Positions 24,053-36,639 of a stretch of DNA of 64,000 bases are shown piece after piece (position 1 is the stretch's first letter; each line of letters starts with the position of its first letter). Origin of the DNA: Lophius americanus (lineage: Eukaryota; Chordata; Actinopteri; Lophiiformes; Lophiidae). The stretch is from assembly GCA_037951165.1 (NCBI GenBank), contig JBBDHG010000015.1:331501-395500 (forward strand). The letters are read 5' to 3'. The position numbers were made by a program, and so were the translations under genes. Under the pieces are notes generated by a model that saw only the letters and a program-made list of their open reading frames with translations, had not been told where the DNA came from and ran no database searches.

Positions 24053-25464
24053 AAATACAATGTTGACGTAAACACATGTAGCCATGGTCCTCTATCGTAA
24101 TATTCAGGCCAGCTTCCCATCAAAGGTCCTCAAATGCATGATGTGTGGTCGCTGTGAACAATCACAACACTAACTCAGTCAATTTGTTTATTGCTTTTCT
24201 GGCACAATTAGGGAAAAGAACGGCACTGCAGCAGACTGACCCACTGACCTCGTGACCTTTACATATGCAAACCGCCCCTGCATAAACCCGCGTCATATAT
24301 ACACACACCGAGCATGTGCACACCAAACACAAATAAACAGCAGTATTAGTCCATTAGCTGATGCTGCTAGGAGGACAAATAAGCACACGGTAGTCCGCTG
24401 GAGCAGAACTTTGGAGTCGCGTATATAACCTGGAGTATTTCTGTATATTTAGTCAGCAGGTAATTTAAACTCTTACGTGCTTTGTGTGGACACGAAGACG
24501 CATGTGAGAGTGTTATCCAGTGTGTGTGAGTGTGTGTCCTTGCCGAGACGCATAGACGCTTCAAGCAGGCACAATAAGGCTGACATTCATTCCAGATTGG
24601 AGATATGGCTGGGCCTGTATGCATATTTAAATATAACCTTGGTTTTTTCACGTTCACATCTCTTTCGGACTTTTTGAATGAAACATGGAGAAGGGAGATG
24701 TGGCCTGATAGGCAGACGTGGAGAGGAAAGACTTCTCGACAATAGATCAAGCTTGGCCGTATCTCTGTGAATACATGAATGCTCTATTAGGTCAGGCATT
24801 GGCCCATTTGTGATCTTAAAAGTGCTAATGTGCAGGAGCGGCGGCACGCTTGCACTTTATTCCAGTAAAAGAACTTCAGAACTCTTAACGCCGTCCTCCA
24901 CAATTAGCCAGCAGTTTTGAATTTGGGGTGAATAACATGGCAGGAAAAAAAAAAAATGTATTTAATAGTTGCTTCCTCATCTGCCTCCCCTCCTCAGTCA
25001 CGTCCGGAAAGCGGAGATAAAACATAGTACTTAAATGTCGGCTTTGCTAGTAGTCTGAATCCATCGCTCAGGGCGTTTCACCCCCACCCTCTCACAGCAC
25101 GGGCTGCAGAGAAACTCTATGACCTCTTCTTATATCACCCAATAAATCTAAACATCAGAGATGGTTCTGTATGAGCCGAGCAATCACTCCCATTACGTTG
25201 GACTCCTTTATGGAGATATTCAGAGACCCCACGTAGAACCGAGGCCTGGAGACCAGTGACACAGGAAGCTGCGGCTCAGAGATTAAAAACACAGGCCTGC
25301 ATGTTATTAAGTGGCGGCCGACACATGCAGACCGCAAGAAAAGTAATCGAGGGGCTAAACACACAAACACACTGATCTGATTAATCTCTCAATGCTACAT
25401 TTCCACGTAACTGAAGCTTCCCAGGATTAAATTAGGCCCAAAGCTGTCGTCTCAAATTCAATCA

Positions 25465-25735
25465 GACGTCAGAGATATTCTGAGATATGAAGTCGAGATT
25501 CTCAGATTTAAGTCAGAGTTGTCAGATTTTCAGTCAGAATAAAGTCAGAATTTTCAGATTCTAGTCAAAATTCTATGTTTAAAAATCACAACTCTGAGTT
25601 TAAAGTCAGAATTCTGACTAAGATCTCAGAATTATGACTTCCATCTCAAATTTACTTTATTTCTCAGAATTATGACTTTAAACTCAGATTTATCTTGTAG
25701 CGTTATTCTGAGTTTGAAATCAGTCAAGTCAGAAT
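25465..25735. repeat. AGTCAGAATTCTGAG-type array with a strand switch
   Basis: The motif runs in the plus sense (AAAGTCAGAATTCTGAC) up to about 25640. It then continues in the minus sense (TCTCAGAATTATGACTTTAA), which makes a loosely palindromic block, and ends next to CCCCCCCCC-AAAAAAA at 25738-25754. Confidence 0.65.
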
Positions 25736-26444
25736 TCCCCCCCCCCAAAAAAAGTCCAGATCGCCACATGTGGCTCTAATGATCTTCTGTAAAAAAAAAA
25801 AAAGAGATGTTACTACCATACTGAACACAACAACACATGGCAAAAATGTTCATCTGAAAGTACGGCAGCCTATTGACTAACACCAGATGACATAAACACC
25901 AGTGATGCACGTTCACCTCATATTGTTCGCCGCGCCATTTAAAGGCCGAAAGCTTTCACGAAGCCGCAGCGACAGCGAGAGGAGAGTCTAGAGGGATTTC
26001 AGAGATTGAAATACACGGAAGGCTCACTGACAAATGGACGGAGAAAGAAAGAGAAAACTAAAGGGAAGGAAAGTTTAGATACTACTGACTAACTACAAAT
26101 CCTAACCCTAATCGTGTTCTAAATCTCTCCGGACGTTTTAAAGCACCACCATGTAGCGACAAAGCGAAGGTTTTATTCGAAGGAGCTAGCTCAGAGTTCT
26201 CATAAGCTAAATGGATGCTTGTTTGTGAGTGTGTCCTGCATTATTGAGAAATACAACGTAAGGCGTGAGCGTGTAGGTTCCCTCACGATATCATCGTAAT
26301 TAAATAAATGGACACATTACGGGCCGCCGTTAACGCACACATTTACACTGTTTGTGAGCGCAGGCCCGTATATGCATGTAATCCCTCGTAAATGGAAATG
26401 GTGATTATGCATTACTGACAAGAGTCATTGGTTACGCTAGACAA

Positions 26445-26502
26445 GTGTGTGTGTCTGTCCCTGTGTGTGTGTGTGTGCCAGTGTGTGTGTGTGTGTGTGT
26501 GC
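26445..26502. repeat. (GT)n microsatellite, interrupted
   Basis: Three GT runs separated by CTGTCCC and CCA. Confidence 0.9.
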
Positions 26503-27007
26503 ATACACTTGGCATTCATTAAGTCGAAACAAAACAAGCGGCAGAAGCTGAGTGTTTGAGTGTGTGTCTTGGCTGAGACACAAGACAGAACAGATTCAAA
26601 GAGAGCCAAAAGTGGGGTTCAGTATGGAGAAGAAGAAAAAAAGCGGAGGGAAACAGAAGAAGAGGGGCAAAGGGAGAGCATGCAGAAATTAAGTGAAGAA
26701 GTCTGTTTAAGAGGCCAATTCAAACTTCCGACCCACACACGTCGTGCCCCCACACTTTGGGTGAGTTGACTTACATAGAGTTCGACTAATAGCCGAGTCG
26801 CTGGGGGCCGTGCTGTGACAACATCTTGTAAACATTGATTAGATTAAATTAAATAAAATGCATCATGATCTGGTCCCAATTTCATACCAGATTGTAACCG
26901 GAATGGAGCTCATAAGAGCTTAAACCTGCACCAAGGCCAAACTATCCTTCAGTTCTTTATAGATGTTCCAAAGCAGTGGTTAAATAATATTTAAACTACC
27001 GCCATCA

Positions 27008-27640
27008 GGCAAGAACTACGCCTACGCTGTCATCCCAAACAGCCAAGGTATATTCTACAAGAGCCCCTTAATCCCCTGCGTTGTACAAGCGACCCACCCT
27101 GATTGAACTCCTCAAATTAAATGCGACGCATTAATAATCTCAAACAGTCCGTATTGACTCGGCCTAATTATTTCTGTGGACTCAGCAATATGCTCTAAGA
27201 TAAGATCCCATAGTGACTCAATTATGGAGATAAACACGGCTCAGTAATAAAACAAGACGGATCCTTGGGCCAATTCACGTAAGCTAAGGTTAGACACAAC
27301 TGGACTCATGAGTGGGAAGTAACTGTCAATGTTTTTTGCAAAAAAAAAGCTCCCGTGGTGAGTGAAATATGATCCATTAGAGTAAAATATGATATATAAA
27401 GGATAGATCTCTTTAAGTGGAGTCATACTCACAAAATTTAGACTGAATCGGAAGCAAAAATTGAGAAAATATGGCCTGAAAACTGTGATTCTAGAGATGA
27501 AGCCCCCCCTAATGGCACAAATAAGAGACTGACTTTTCCCAAAATCAAAGCGGTTCTTCTTTGAACTTCCATTCTTGTGTGGGAATACAATTGGAAAAAT
27601 GATCAGTGAGATAATTATTGAGTTATCACACTAACACGAA
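27008..27640 (+). repeat. R1 dispersed repeat, copy 8 (near full length)
   Basis: The head is CTACGCCTACGCTGTCATCC, then CCCTTAATCCCCTGCGTTG and TTGAACTCCTCAAATTAAAT. Internal units have AGCTCCCGTGGTGAGTG and AAGCCCCCCCTAATGGC. The tail is ATTATTGAGTTATCAC then AACACGAAGGATC. Confidence 0.75.
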
Positions 27641-28254
27641 GGATCAAAATGGAGATAATAACAAAGAAATGCATTTAAAATGCTGAGATGATTTTTATTT
27701 TTTAGAAATAACAGTTACATCTTTAAATCATCAAATCTGACTATCCTAAGTAACGTTTTTAAAAAAATCCTTATTCATCCTTTTGTCCAGATCAGATGTA
27801 ATGGATATGTGCAAAAAAAACCCAAATATTTATGTTTATTAAATTGAGACCCTAGGCTCTTTAAACGCAAAACAACCAGAACCAAGATATAAAGTCGTCC
27901 AAGGACACAGATTACTGTAAAATCAGACTTGTTCCACTTCATGTTGACATGGATTGACCATAACAGGTGAATGAAGTTAAGCTAACATGAAAATCCCACA
28001 GATTCAAAAATGCCTAAAAATGTAAAACTGAGCTTATTATTAGGTTTCTTCAAAGCTTTTTAGTAGCGCACCTTTAGGGTTCTTTAAAAAAGCATTTGTG
28101 ATATTTCACTGACTTCTGTTGAGCAGTTTCGGAGACGCCTAGCATAAAAGTTTTCCTGATAATGAAACAGTAGATTGTACCCTTGAGAGCAAAACGCAGC
28201 AATGAATGATTTACTCCTTCATACCAGATGTTGTCTTAATATCAAACCAGTAAA

Positions 28255-28480
28255 TGAAACCTTTTATGTCCTGCTCAGGTGTTTGGTTGAGCTTATTTTG
28301 AGTCTATATTTCTTTTTAGAAAAATGTGATTGAACCTGTAATCTGACCCGGTGACAGCATGTATGTTCTAAAGAGTAAGGGGCCAAAGACGGAGCCCTGG
28401 GGGGACACCACGACTCAAAGGGTCCACCTAAAAGGAGGCATTAACTATGGCTATTGAGAAAGTCCTATTCAATAAATATG
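28255..28480 (+). repeat. probable relic of a teleost dispersed repeat
   Basis: GGGGCCAAAGACGGAGCCCT followed by GGGGGGACACCACG resembles a phrase (cctaagacagagccctggggaac) seen in a common fish repeat. The surrounding sequence is decayed and AT-rich. I cannot name the element. Confidence 0.3.
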
Positions 28481-28734
28481 ATTTTTTTATTTGGTATATT
28501 AAAGCGTGTGAAGACTTTTAAACAGAATTATGTAATTTGATAAAAACCAAAAAAGTCGAATCAAATGGTTTTTCGAAAAAAGGTGCTTTACAAAAAGGTT
28601 GAGAAAATTGACAATTTTCCATGACGTATCTTACGGTTTATTAACAGTTAAAAAATATCTAATAATATAATATTAATAATAATAATACATTATGACCACA
28701 TAATAACTGATATTCCACTTTACGAAAGGGCGAG

Positions 28735-28795
28735 ACGCAAACAGATGATCGGCTGTGGCGACCCCCTGCAGGGAACAGCAGAAAGAAGAAGGTAG
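28735..28795 (+). repeat. fragment of teleost repeat tail
   Basis: GGCTGTGGCGACCCCCTGCA then GGGAACAGCAGAAAGAAGAA matches the common fish repeat end of the form ctgtggcgacccctaacgggagcagccgaaagaagaag. Only the tail is preserved. Confidence 0.45.
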
Positions 28796-29591
28796 AACTG
28801 AAGACCACTTGCAAGAGGAAATGTAAAGGTCTAAAACGATTGCAGTGTCCTTTGGATCAAAGGTGCGTGATTGTCTCCACACTTAAGTGACTGGTAGCGA
28901 CTCCAGACTATGTGGTGGAGCGAACGGAGGAGCAGCAATGTGTCTATGTCTGTAAACCGCGGCAGAAACGTCGAGGCCGTCCTGGGAGAAAGTATAAGTT
29001 TGTGTGCGTGCGCACGGCCAACTCTTGGCAGGAGAACCACATCGAGAGAATAAAGGTCGCGGAGGGTTACAATGGGCTGGCATGCGTGGAAGGAGGTGGT
29101 GCCAGTCTCCTCCACCAATCTCAGGAGCATGGGAAGGCAAACACAGAGTTGATCTCAAAGACTTCTAAAGGGGGCCGCTTCCTGCCAAAATCACTCGCAC
29201 CTGTCCTTCTGTCTCTGCCTCCCTTCCTCTCTCCCATTCGGCTGCTCCTCCCAGTCTTCCCCCTCTCCGTCTCCCCTCTATCCCTTCATCCTCTCGGCAA
29301 AGTGTGAAACTTTTTTTTTTCATCATTCAATTCATAGCCATCTACGCCAGCGCTCCTGCCTTTCCGTTTTGGCCAGCGCCAGGTGTAAAGGCTCCTGGCG
29401 TCGTCTCAGTTGGTCCTGTTCAGTAACAGTGAAGGGCATTCGTGCCAGGGCACCGGAGTCATCTGTCACGCACACGCACACGCACACACACAATGAGCTT
29501 TTTAAGAGGGCATGACGCATTGCCAAGCACTGGCTATGGTTGTGTTTCATTAGCATCAGATAGAGGGGCTTTCACCATTCACACCAGTGGC

Positions 29592-29655
29592 GTGTGTTTG
29601 TGTGTGTATTTGTGTGTGTGTGTGGGTGTGTGTGTGTGTGTGTGTGTTTGTGTGT
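29592..29655. repeat. (GT)n microsatellite, interrupted
   Basis: GT repeats with TTT and GGG interruptions. A smaller CACACG run lies at 29468-29492. Confidence 0.9.
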
Positions 29656-30562
29656 CTTATGAGCTAATGAAAACAACTGACCAGGCTGCCCTCTGACTGA
29701 ACTCAACACACCCAGTAATACAGGCCATCAGTGCAGGAGAGAATAAAAGTGTAAGTGACCTTATTATAAGTCATTAATCTTCTGAGCTCTTATTCTTTAA
29801 GTCACAAGGTCACTCGGTTTCAATTCATCATGTTCTGTCATCGCTCATATTCATGCTGCCGTTTCATTTGTAGTGCCATGTTTTCTGTAAGTTAGACTGC
29901 CAGAGTGGTTTTGCTTTGTTCATTATGGTAATGCCGTCTCTTTTCTTTTATGGAAGAGGATTAGGGCCACACATGTCTGTGAGGGGAACAAAAAAGTTCT
30001 GGAATTCTGACTTCATTCACAGAGTTCTGAGGTTATTCTCGGAATAGGGCTACATGATAAATCTTAAGGAAATGTGAGACTTTAGTTCAAATTCAGAGAA
30101 ATAAGTCCAACAGCCTCCTGAACAACTTTATATTTCTCATCAGAGCCCCGTACCTGGAGTCAAAGCCAGGTAGATTAAAGGGCGTAATGACGGAGCTCAG
30201 ATTTGGAGGCTACGCTATCGAATGACGGCTAGGAGGACTTAGGCAGGTGCTTGACACTCCCTGAATGGAGCCTGTATGGGCTCCTAATTACAGAAGGACA
30301 TCTGCTGCTGTCCGGACCCCCAGACTCCACCCCTAGCTTTACGCCGATGCTTTGAAGCCCCGTCAATGTGTGTTTGAGAGCGGCAGAACAACACAACACA
30401 CACAAGCACATGGGCAGGCATCCGCGCTCACGCAAACACACCCACCTTCTACCTACAGTAGATAGAATAAAAGAATAAAAGAATATATGAGAGGGTTTAT
30501 GCCCATGGGTTTGCAACAAAAAAAATACTAGTCTTAGCGTAAGAGCACTGTGGCCTTTTTAG

Positions 30563-30563
<1 letters not shown>

Positions 30564-30602
<39 letters not shown>
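30564..30602. repeat. (GT)n microsatellite
   Basis: About 39 bp of GT, 160 bp before a (GA)n run. Confidence 0.9.
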
Positions 30603-30603
<1 letters not shown>

Positions 30604-30762
30604 ACACGGGGAGAGACATAACCTGAGCCATTTTAATCTTCCCAGCGTGATTATTTCCAAATCATATTTTCCAGCTTGTGATTTTAAAACCAGTTTCATG
30701 CTGAACGCATAAGAACCATCGATACCTTTTATTCTATTTTATAAGAACATTTGCCAAAGAAA

Positions 30763-30765
<3 letters not shown>

Positions 30766-30841
<76 letters not shown>
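30766..30841. repeat. (GA)n microsatellite
   Basis: 76 bp of GA repeats ending in GCGCGC. Confidence 0.95.
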
Positions 30842-30845
<4 letters not shown>

Positions 30846-31129
30846 CTGATTTATACCAACAAATTTGTTTTTCTCTCCACAGATGATCAATTCATCTCAA
30901 TTATTCATTTGTGATTCAGATGTTCTCTTTAAAAGAAAGACGACAACAACGAAAACGCCTGCCAGAAATTAACAGCTTCATTTTAAAGCATTCATTTGGA
31001 AAATCAAAGCAACGTTCTTTGGTGAATTCATAATGACCGTCATCTTCAGTGACAGAACGAAGGTGTGCGATGTCATCGCACAGAAGGGGGTCGAGAAAGA
31101 AAAGGCCATAAAGAGTGAGGGGGGGTTTC

Positions 31130-31385
31130 GTAAAAAGGGCCCCCCCCCCTAGTGAGTAGAAGGTTAACTATTAGAGTTTAATATGGTTTATAAAAGAGAG
31201 ATCTTCTCTCCTTCATCTGCACCAAATTCAGACTAAATCGGACCAACAGCTAAAAGATTATGGGCCAATAACATTTGGAGAAGAAACTCCCCCTAGTGTC
31301 AGAAATCTGCACCTAACCTTCACAAAACAATCCAGTTCTTTCTCGCTCTAAGGTCTATGGAGTTATAAGATTTTTCAGGGATATA
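31130..31385 (+). repeat. R1 dispersed repeat, copy 9 (short)
   Basis: CCCCCCCCTAGTGAGTAGAA starts a single unit with CACCAAATTCAGACTAAATC and GGACCAACAGCTAAAAG. A second CTCCCCCTAGTGTCAG and TTCTTTCTCGCTCTAAGG follow. Head and tail are missing. It lies about 280 bp below the jarid2 exon at 31664. Confidence 0.65.
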
Positions 31386-31663
31386 ATTACAGACAGACAG
31401 ATTAAAGAGAGACTGAGAGAAACAGATGAAACGGGGGGGGGTTGATGTAAAAGCAGCGTGTTGGAGCCTCCAAACTCTGAAGACGTGTCCCTTACAAGCG
31501 GTAAATCGATAAAATGCACTACGTTTGGTATTGTACTCTCATCCTGACACACTCATGGCGTCTGCTGCCGCATCCAGCAAATACAAGGTTCAGGGCTTTA
31601 TATAGCTTTGATGGCCCATTAGCACACAAAAAGGATGACGCGCAAACACAAATGCAGCCTCAC

Positions 31664-31793
31664 CTCTTCTTTGCGGGCCCGTCCTCACAGTACTTGCTGC
31701 CGTCCAGGCCTTGAGAGCGCAAGGATCCATCTTCTTTGTGGCTGCCCTTTGACCCAGAGCTGTTAAGCTGCCCATTGGCCAGAAGAGAAGCAC
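31664..31793 (-). CDS. jarid2: jarid2 internal coding exon (linker)
   Basis: The exon has 42 codons flanked by split codons. The acceptor is TTCTCTCCTCAG/GT, with GT completing the Gly codon begun by the exon at 40981. The peptide starts ASLLANGQLNSSGS and ends YCEDGPAKK plus AG of an Arg codon, before the donor AG/GTGAGG. Entry phase is 1 and exit phase is 2, and both fit the neighbouring exons exactly. Human JARID2 has a similarly placed low-complexity linker that starts NGLLSNAQ and ends EEGPSRKR. The fish version is conserved only at its two ends, as expected for a disordered linker. The basic PAKKR end joins the next exon's PRLQAQRK to give a Lys/Arg-rich patch. The call rests on splice sites, phase and position more than on sequence similarity. 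Confidence 0.92.
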
Positions 31794-34124
31794 CTGAGGA
31801 GAGAAGCACAAAAACATGGTTCACTGATCCCTTCCAGATATCTGGCACGAACCTTTTGTGGATATTCTGTAATCCAACAGACTTGATCAAACAATCCCTC
31901 CTGTTCTGAGGTGTTGATAAAGAGAAGAGGGCTGAGGGGATCGGTGGCGACCCTAAACTCTGTAGGACCCGGCAAAGAAGACCATCCTTCTTACTGACGA
32001 GATGCCCTACTGGCACGCGACTAATATTACCTGAGAGCCTCACATGGTTTAGAAATGACAGCCCAACATCTGTGCGCCGTGAAGAACATCTACACGGGGT
32101 TTGGGCCGAGTCTGTATTTTCTTTGAAATTTAAAAATATGATGTAAAAGCTCTGCATAAAATCTGCTACTGCAACCAGGTCAGCTGTCAGTGCCGAGGGG
32201 AGCGTCTCGGACCGGCAGGGGTTCTGGAGGTCAGCGGGATAGGCAGGCGGAGGTCACCGGCAGACCCTCACAACCTTCTTGTCAACTATGTCCCCGAAAC
32301 GGACAGGAGCCCTTCCTCTGGAACTGACAACCCCAGCGCCCCATTATTTAGGAGGTCAGGTCTCCCATAGTTTTTTGGAAAGGCCCCAGACATTTGCCAA
32401 GTTTGCTTTTCCTGAAGGTGCACCCCTGGAGAAGATGTTGAAGGGTCCATTCTCTCTGACAGCGTAAGGCATATAGATCACGCTAAACTGCAGACAGAAA
32501 AAAGGGAAGTTCAGAAATGACTCAAGCAGTGAGAGGGGATAGATACATAACGGTCTGGAGCTGAACACATGTGCAGTCAAAGCACAGGCTTGTTTGGGAG
32601 TGAGGAGGGTTGGGGCTTTTGTTTTTTATTCATAATTCTGTCCACATTTCCCCCCTGTTGAATGTAACGTCTGTTCACTACTGACAAACGTGACGAGATG
32701 CCCTTTGACAAGTGATTACATACAGAAAAAGCCCGAGGCGGCCAGAGATAAAGTTTGACTTGATATTCATTCTGCCCCCAATTGACAGCATTAATTAAAT
32801 ATTTAGTAAGCCAATGAAAGAAAATAAGCCCACGGACAAATTCTTAAATCAAAAAGGCTCCAAGAATTCAAATTAGGCCAACCAGAGGAGTGGAAGTCAG
32901 TGATAATTAAGATACGCGTTTGTTGTCTAACGAGGCTTTGTTTCCTCTTGGGCAGTTCTTGGAGCACATCTGTCTCATCGAGCAGCAGCAGGCTGAACGA
33001 GCACAACTATCGACAAAGCAACTAGGGGAAGTTTAAAGCTTCTCAAGCGTTAAAGTTGGCGGCTGATATCTCACTTTACATCGCCGACAACTTATCGATG
33101 ATTAATATCGGGGACAAAGCTACGCCGTCGTCAAACGCTTGATGATAATTAGTTGCTCTTCACCCATTTGACCAGTTTTGACACGCATTCAACGCCACGG
33201 GATTTCCGTACGGAATGTTCATTTAGCAAAAAAACAAGGAATGACTCACTGAACATTCAGGCTCAAGTTGGTTTGTTTCTCCTGTCGTAACCCTTTCATT
33301 CAACTTTCCACCCGCACGTCAGTTTCTCATTGGCTGACGGATTCACGGTTCACTGTCTTCGCTGCACCCACAGTGACATTCCAATTGACTGATGCTTCAG
33401 AGGGAGGTGTCACTCACAGGCCACTGCAAAACTCTAAGAGCGGCTGTCAGAATAAAGTATATTAAGATAATGACGACATGGAGCGGAGGTTAGGAAGAGT
33501 GGCAACTTGAAGGATATCCAGTTAGTGGAGACGCTACCGTCTAACAAGCCCAGGCACCGTGTCGTCCAGGGGAGACGTGCCGGGGAGGATCGAGATCAAA
33601 TGGAAAGACATCCTGTCTCTTCATTTGAAGATGAGCAATTCCGCAGCGGCTAATACAAACACTGAAACACATGATTAAAAAGGTGCTATTTAACTGAGAT
33701 TTATACAAGTGCTTTGGGCTGAATGAGCACACATACAGAGTAACAGCGTTTTATTACTGCCTTGACACGGAGGCATGGCGGGTGATTCTCACACATGCGG
33801 GGCAGGCCAGTACCTGAATGTGGCGGTACAGTCATCACAGACGCATCTTTGCCGATAAAGAGCTGACAAACCCTCAGCTTTATGAGTAAGGCCATTGCAA
33901 ATGGGGCAATGCTTTACATCGGCGTAACAGAGCCTGTAAGTCTAGGGCAGGTGTGATTCACCTTCTTACAATGTCGGCGTTAGCACGAAAGGTTTACATC
34001 CGTGTGATTTTAATCAAACAAGGGCATCGCTCACTTCTGCGTCTCACTCGGCTAACTTTCATCTTTCAAGCTGACGGTTAATTCAAAGCTGCGGTGCAAG
34101 TAATCCGGCTAAATTAAAGGTGAA

Positions 34125-34470
34125 GATATGTCCAAACAAAATGAGTTTTTCTGTATTAAAGAAAAGGGGGAACATTTTATAGAACTCAGGACTAAATCGA
34201 TCTTACGGTTAAGACGTTGTCCAAAAATAAATTGTATTATCTTGTAAAGATTCTCCGCCTAGTTAGTAAAATACAAACTATTAGACTGAAAATTATATAT
34301 AGAAGACAGATGGCTTTGATTTGATTCACCAAATTTGGACAAAATCGGACTAACAGTTAGGAAGCTATGTTTGAAAAACTGTGTTTGTGAAAAAAGGCTC
34401 CCCCTAGTGAGTATATTATTAACTATTACAGTAAAATAAATCTTTATAATAATAAAACTTGATATGGAAG
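34125..34470 (+). repeat. R1 dispersed repeat, copy 10
   Basis: Only internal units are seen, with CTCCGCCTAGTTAG, CACCAAATTTGGACAAAATC and GGCTCCCCCTAGTGAG. Confidence 0.6.
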
Positions 34471-35093
34471 TAGTATTCAATTACTCTCAATCACAATGTC
34501 TGATAAAATCCACAGGTTGAGATGGTCTCCAGTTCATCATTTTCAAAAATAATGAGTTTAGAGTTTTACTATAATTTCTTGAAAACGTTTTTAGTCGTCA
34601 AAGTTGCACCAGAGCAATGGCGTGATAAAATAAATCGTTAACTTTGACTGTGCTGGGAAAGTGACTGATGCATGATGTCCCTACAGAGCGCAAACAAACA
34701 GGCCCATCTCTCCACTTCTTCTTCCTCATTCCTCCAAAGAGTAGTTTGACATCTGCTGGTTGAACATGACTGCCCATCCGAGAGGCAAAGCTGGGAACCT
34801 TCAGAGGGCCGGCATGGCACACAAAGGCTGGGGTAGAGGCAGGCAGACATGGGAAGGTTAGCAGTGGAAGAAAATGATGTCGGGCCAATTCAAGGGTTGG
34901 TCGGGGTCCCGAGGATCAATCGGCAGCACTGGACGAACCTTTGGACGATTGGTTGGATTTCTGACGTGTCAGAGAGTTTGGAAAGCCGTCGACAGGCTTT
35001 CGCCCAGTTGGAGCAGAGACGCTAGTTGATTCCCTGAGGTCAGCGCATTCTTTCTCCAAGAGCTTGTGCAAAGTGGCCACCGACTGTGTGAGT

Positions 35094-35410
35094 TGCCATG
35101 ACAACACGGCGCGTCACGTGAATGATAAAAAAACAAGTAGTCATGAAGTAGGAAGTGCCGTTTTTGGCTGGTAGCAGCTGCACACCAAAGAAGAAAAAAG
35201 AAAGGTCCTTAGTTGTCAGAGCTGCTAGCTGCTAGCTGTCAAGTTCAAGCTCTAGAGAGTAAAACGCAGCTAGCTTACCCACAATGATCTTTTCAGAAAT
35301 GGACCCGTGATAATGTCCCCGCCGTCCTAGCCATCTAAAAGTCCATATATGCTAATTCCTCTTCTTTTTAGATGTTCTGGCACACAGGAGGGCAAAAATG
35401 ACCAAAGCAG
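35094..35410 (-). repeat. R2 dispersed repeat, copy 1 (inverted partner)
   Basis: Read on the minus strand it gives TCATTTTTGCCCTCCTGTGT, a CGGGTCCATTT segment, a GCTAGC-rich stretch, GCAGCTGCTACCAGCC, and CTACTTCATGACTACTTG with TATCATTCACGTGACG. The same blocks occur in the same order on the plus strand at 38088-38368. I do not recognise the family. Confidence 0.65.
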
Positions 35411-35530
35411 CACGTTTATGTCTTTTTTAGCATGTTGCAAGTAAATACATTTTGCGCTGCCATGTTGTTTATGAAAGAATCTTCGCAGACGATTTATTCA
35501 TACATTCTGAGTTGGAAACAAACAACAACA

Positions 35531-35563
35531 AATCTTAAATTGTACATTGCACAATTTAAGATT
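35531..35563. repeat. perfect inverted repeat, 13-bp AT-rich arms
   Basis: AATCTTAAATTGT, then a 7-nt loop, then ACAATTTAAGATT. The flanking AACAACA and TGTTC extend the pairing imperfectly. Confidence 0.85.
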
Positions 35564-36639
35564 GTTCAATGTACAAGGCAATGTACTTAGAAAATAAACT
35601 AAGACCATTGCTATATTCAGCTAAAAGACGTCGTGGGAGAGCAGGGGGGATCGAGTTGAGGCGCCAAGCATAACATGACATATAACAGGGATGAATGTCA
35701 ATTAATGGGAGGCTCAGTTATAAGTGGAACTATAGTTTAGTATCATACCCCCTCATAGGTTCCTCATTACGCTCAACAACCCAGGCTTGATGTGAAAATG
35801 ACTGCAATTCCATACCCAAAGGACCAGGAACCATATACATGATGTGAATTTAATGAAACACTCATTTGTCTCTGGGTTAGCGGTTTCTCGGTTAGATGTA
35901 TGGTCGTCATCTGTCTTTCTTCACCTCAGCGCAAAATTTGTAGTCAAAATTCTTAAGTTACACTAGACTATAATCTCCCTTTTCCTCTTATAAACAAGGA
36001 GATAAATCCTATTTCATGTCCTGTCGAATAATAACGTGCGCCTGCAAACATTTAAAACCAAAGAATAGCTTGACCAGAAAAAAAGAAAAACAATGGCTTA
36101 TTTTATTTTTGGAAAACTCCCCATGGTACCGATTCCCAGATGGGGTTTTTTTTTTTTTTGGAGTAAAAGCAGATACTAGACTTGACTGCCTGGTGAGAGG
36201 ATTTCAAACAGCCCCAAATATATTGCTCTGCTTTTCAAAATTGGACCCAACAACAGAACATGACACTTACCACAAGCCAGAACAAAAGCACACAACAACA
36301 ATGTGCAGTCCAGAAATATGGCATCTGCTTTGTGTAGTTCAAGGTTATAAATCTAAGGCATCAAAGGGAAAGATTGGACACTATAATGGCGAGAGCTTTT
36401 GTGTAAAAAGTGCACGCGAGGACAGAATAGAGGAAATAGAACTCTCCCTCTGTCGCCTCCAATTCATCACTTCCCCCCCCCCCCACTTTCTATCCATCTT
36501 ACTGCTAGCAGTCTAGGGAGCGAACAGAGGGGCCCACACATTGCTGTAGCTGCCACAGCTGCTACTCTGGCCATGCCAGTGGCTGGTGGCATGGGAGATA
36601 CAGAGCGTCCGCAGCGCGACACAAGAGTCGGCGCTGACG

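Larger units (their letters stand above)
13349..31663 (-). other. jarid2: jarid2 intron (18,315 bp)
   Basis: The donor is GTGAGG at 31663 and the acceptor is (TC)n-CCCAG at 13349. This is the largest complete intron here. It contains R1 copies (about 13855-14105 inverted, 15825-16262, 19500-20035, 27008-27640, 31130-31385), a LINE 3' fragment (16260-16510), a SINE-like block (20947-21205), a hAT-like MITE (21917-22599), AGTCAGAATT arrays (23892-24052 and 25465-25735) and the long G run at 18374-18426. Microsatellites lie at 14975-15040, 17452-17476, 23747-23813, 26445-26502, 29468-29492, 29592-29655, 30564-30602 and 30766-30841. No coding exon was seen. Confidence 0.85.

Noticed and set aside
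28912..29307. Plus-strand open frame of 131 codons with a Lys/Arg-rich start
   Set aside because: It has no recognisable domain and no splice-site structure, and it ends in a C/T-rich low-complexity stretch.
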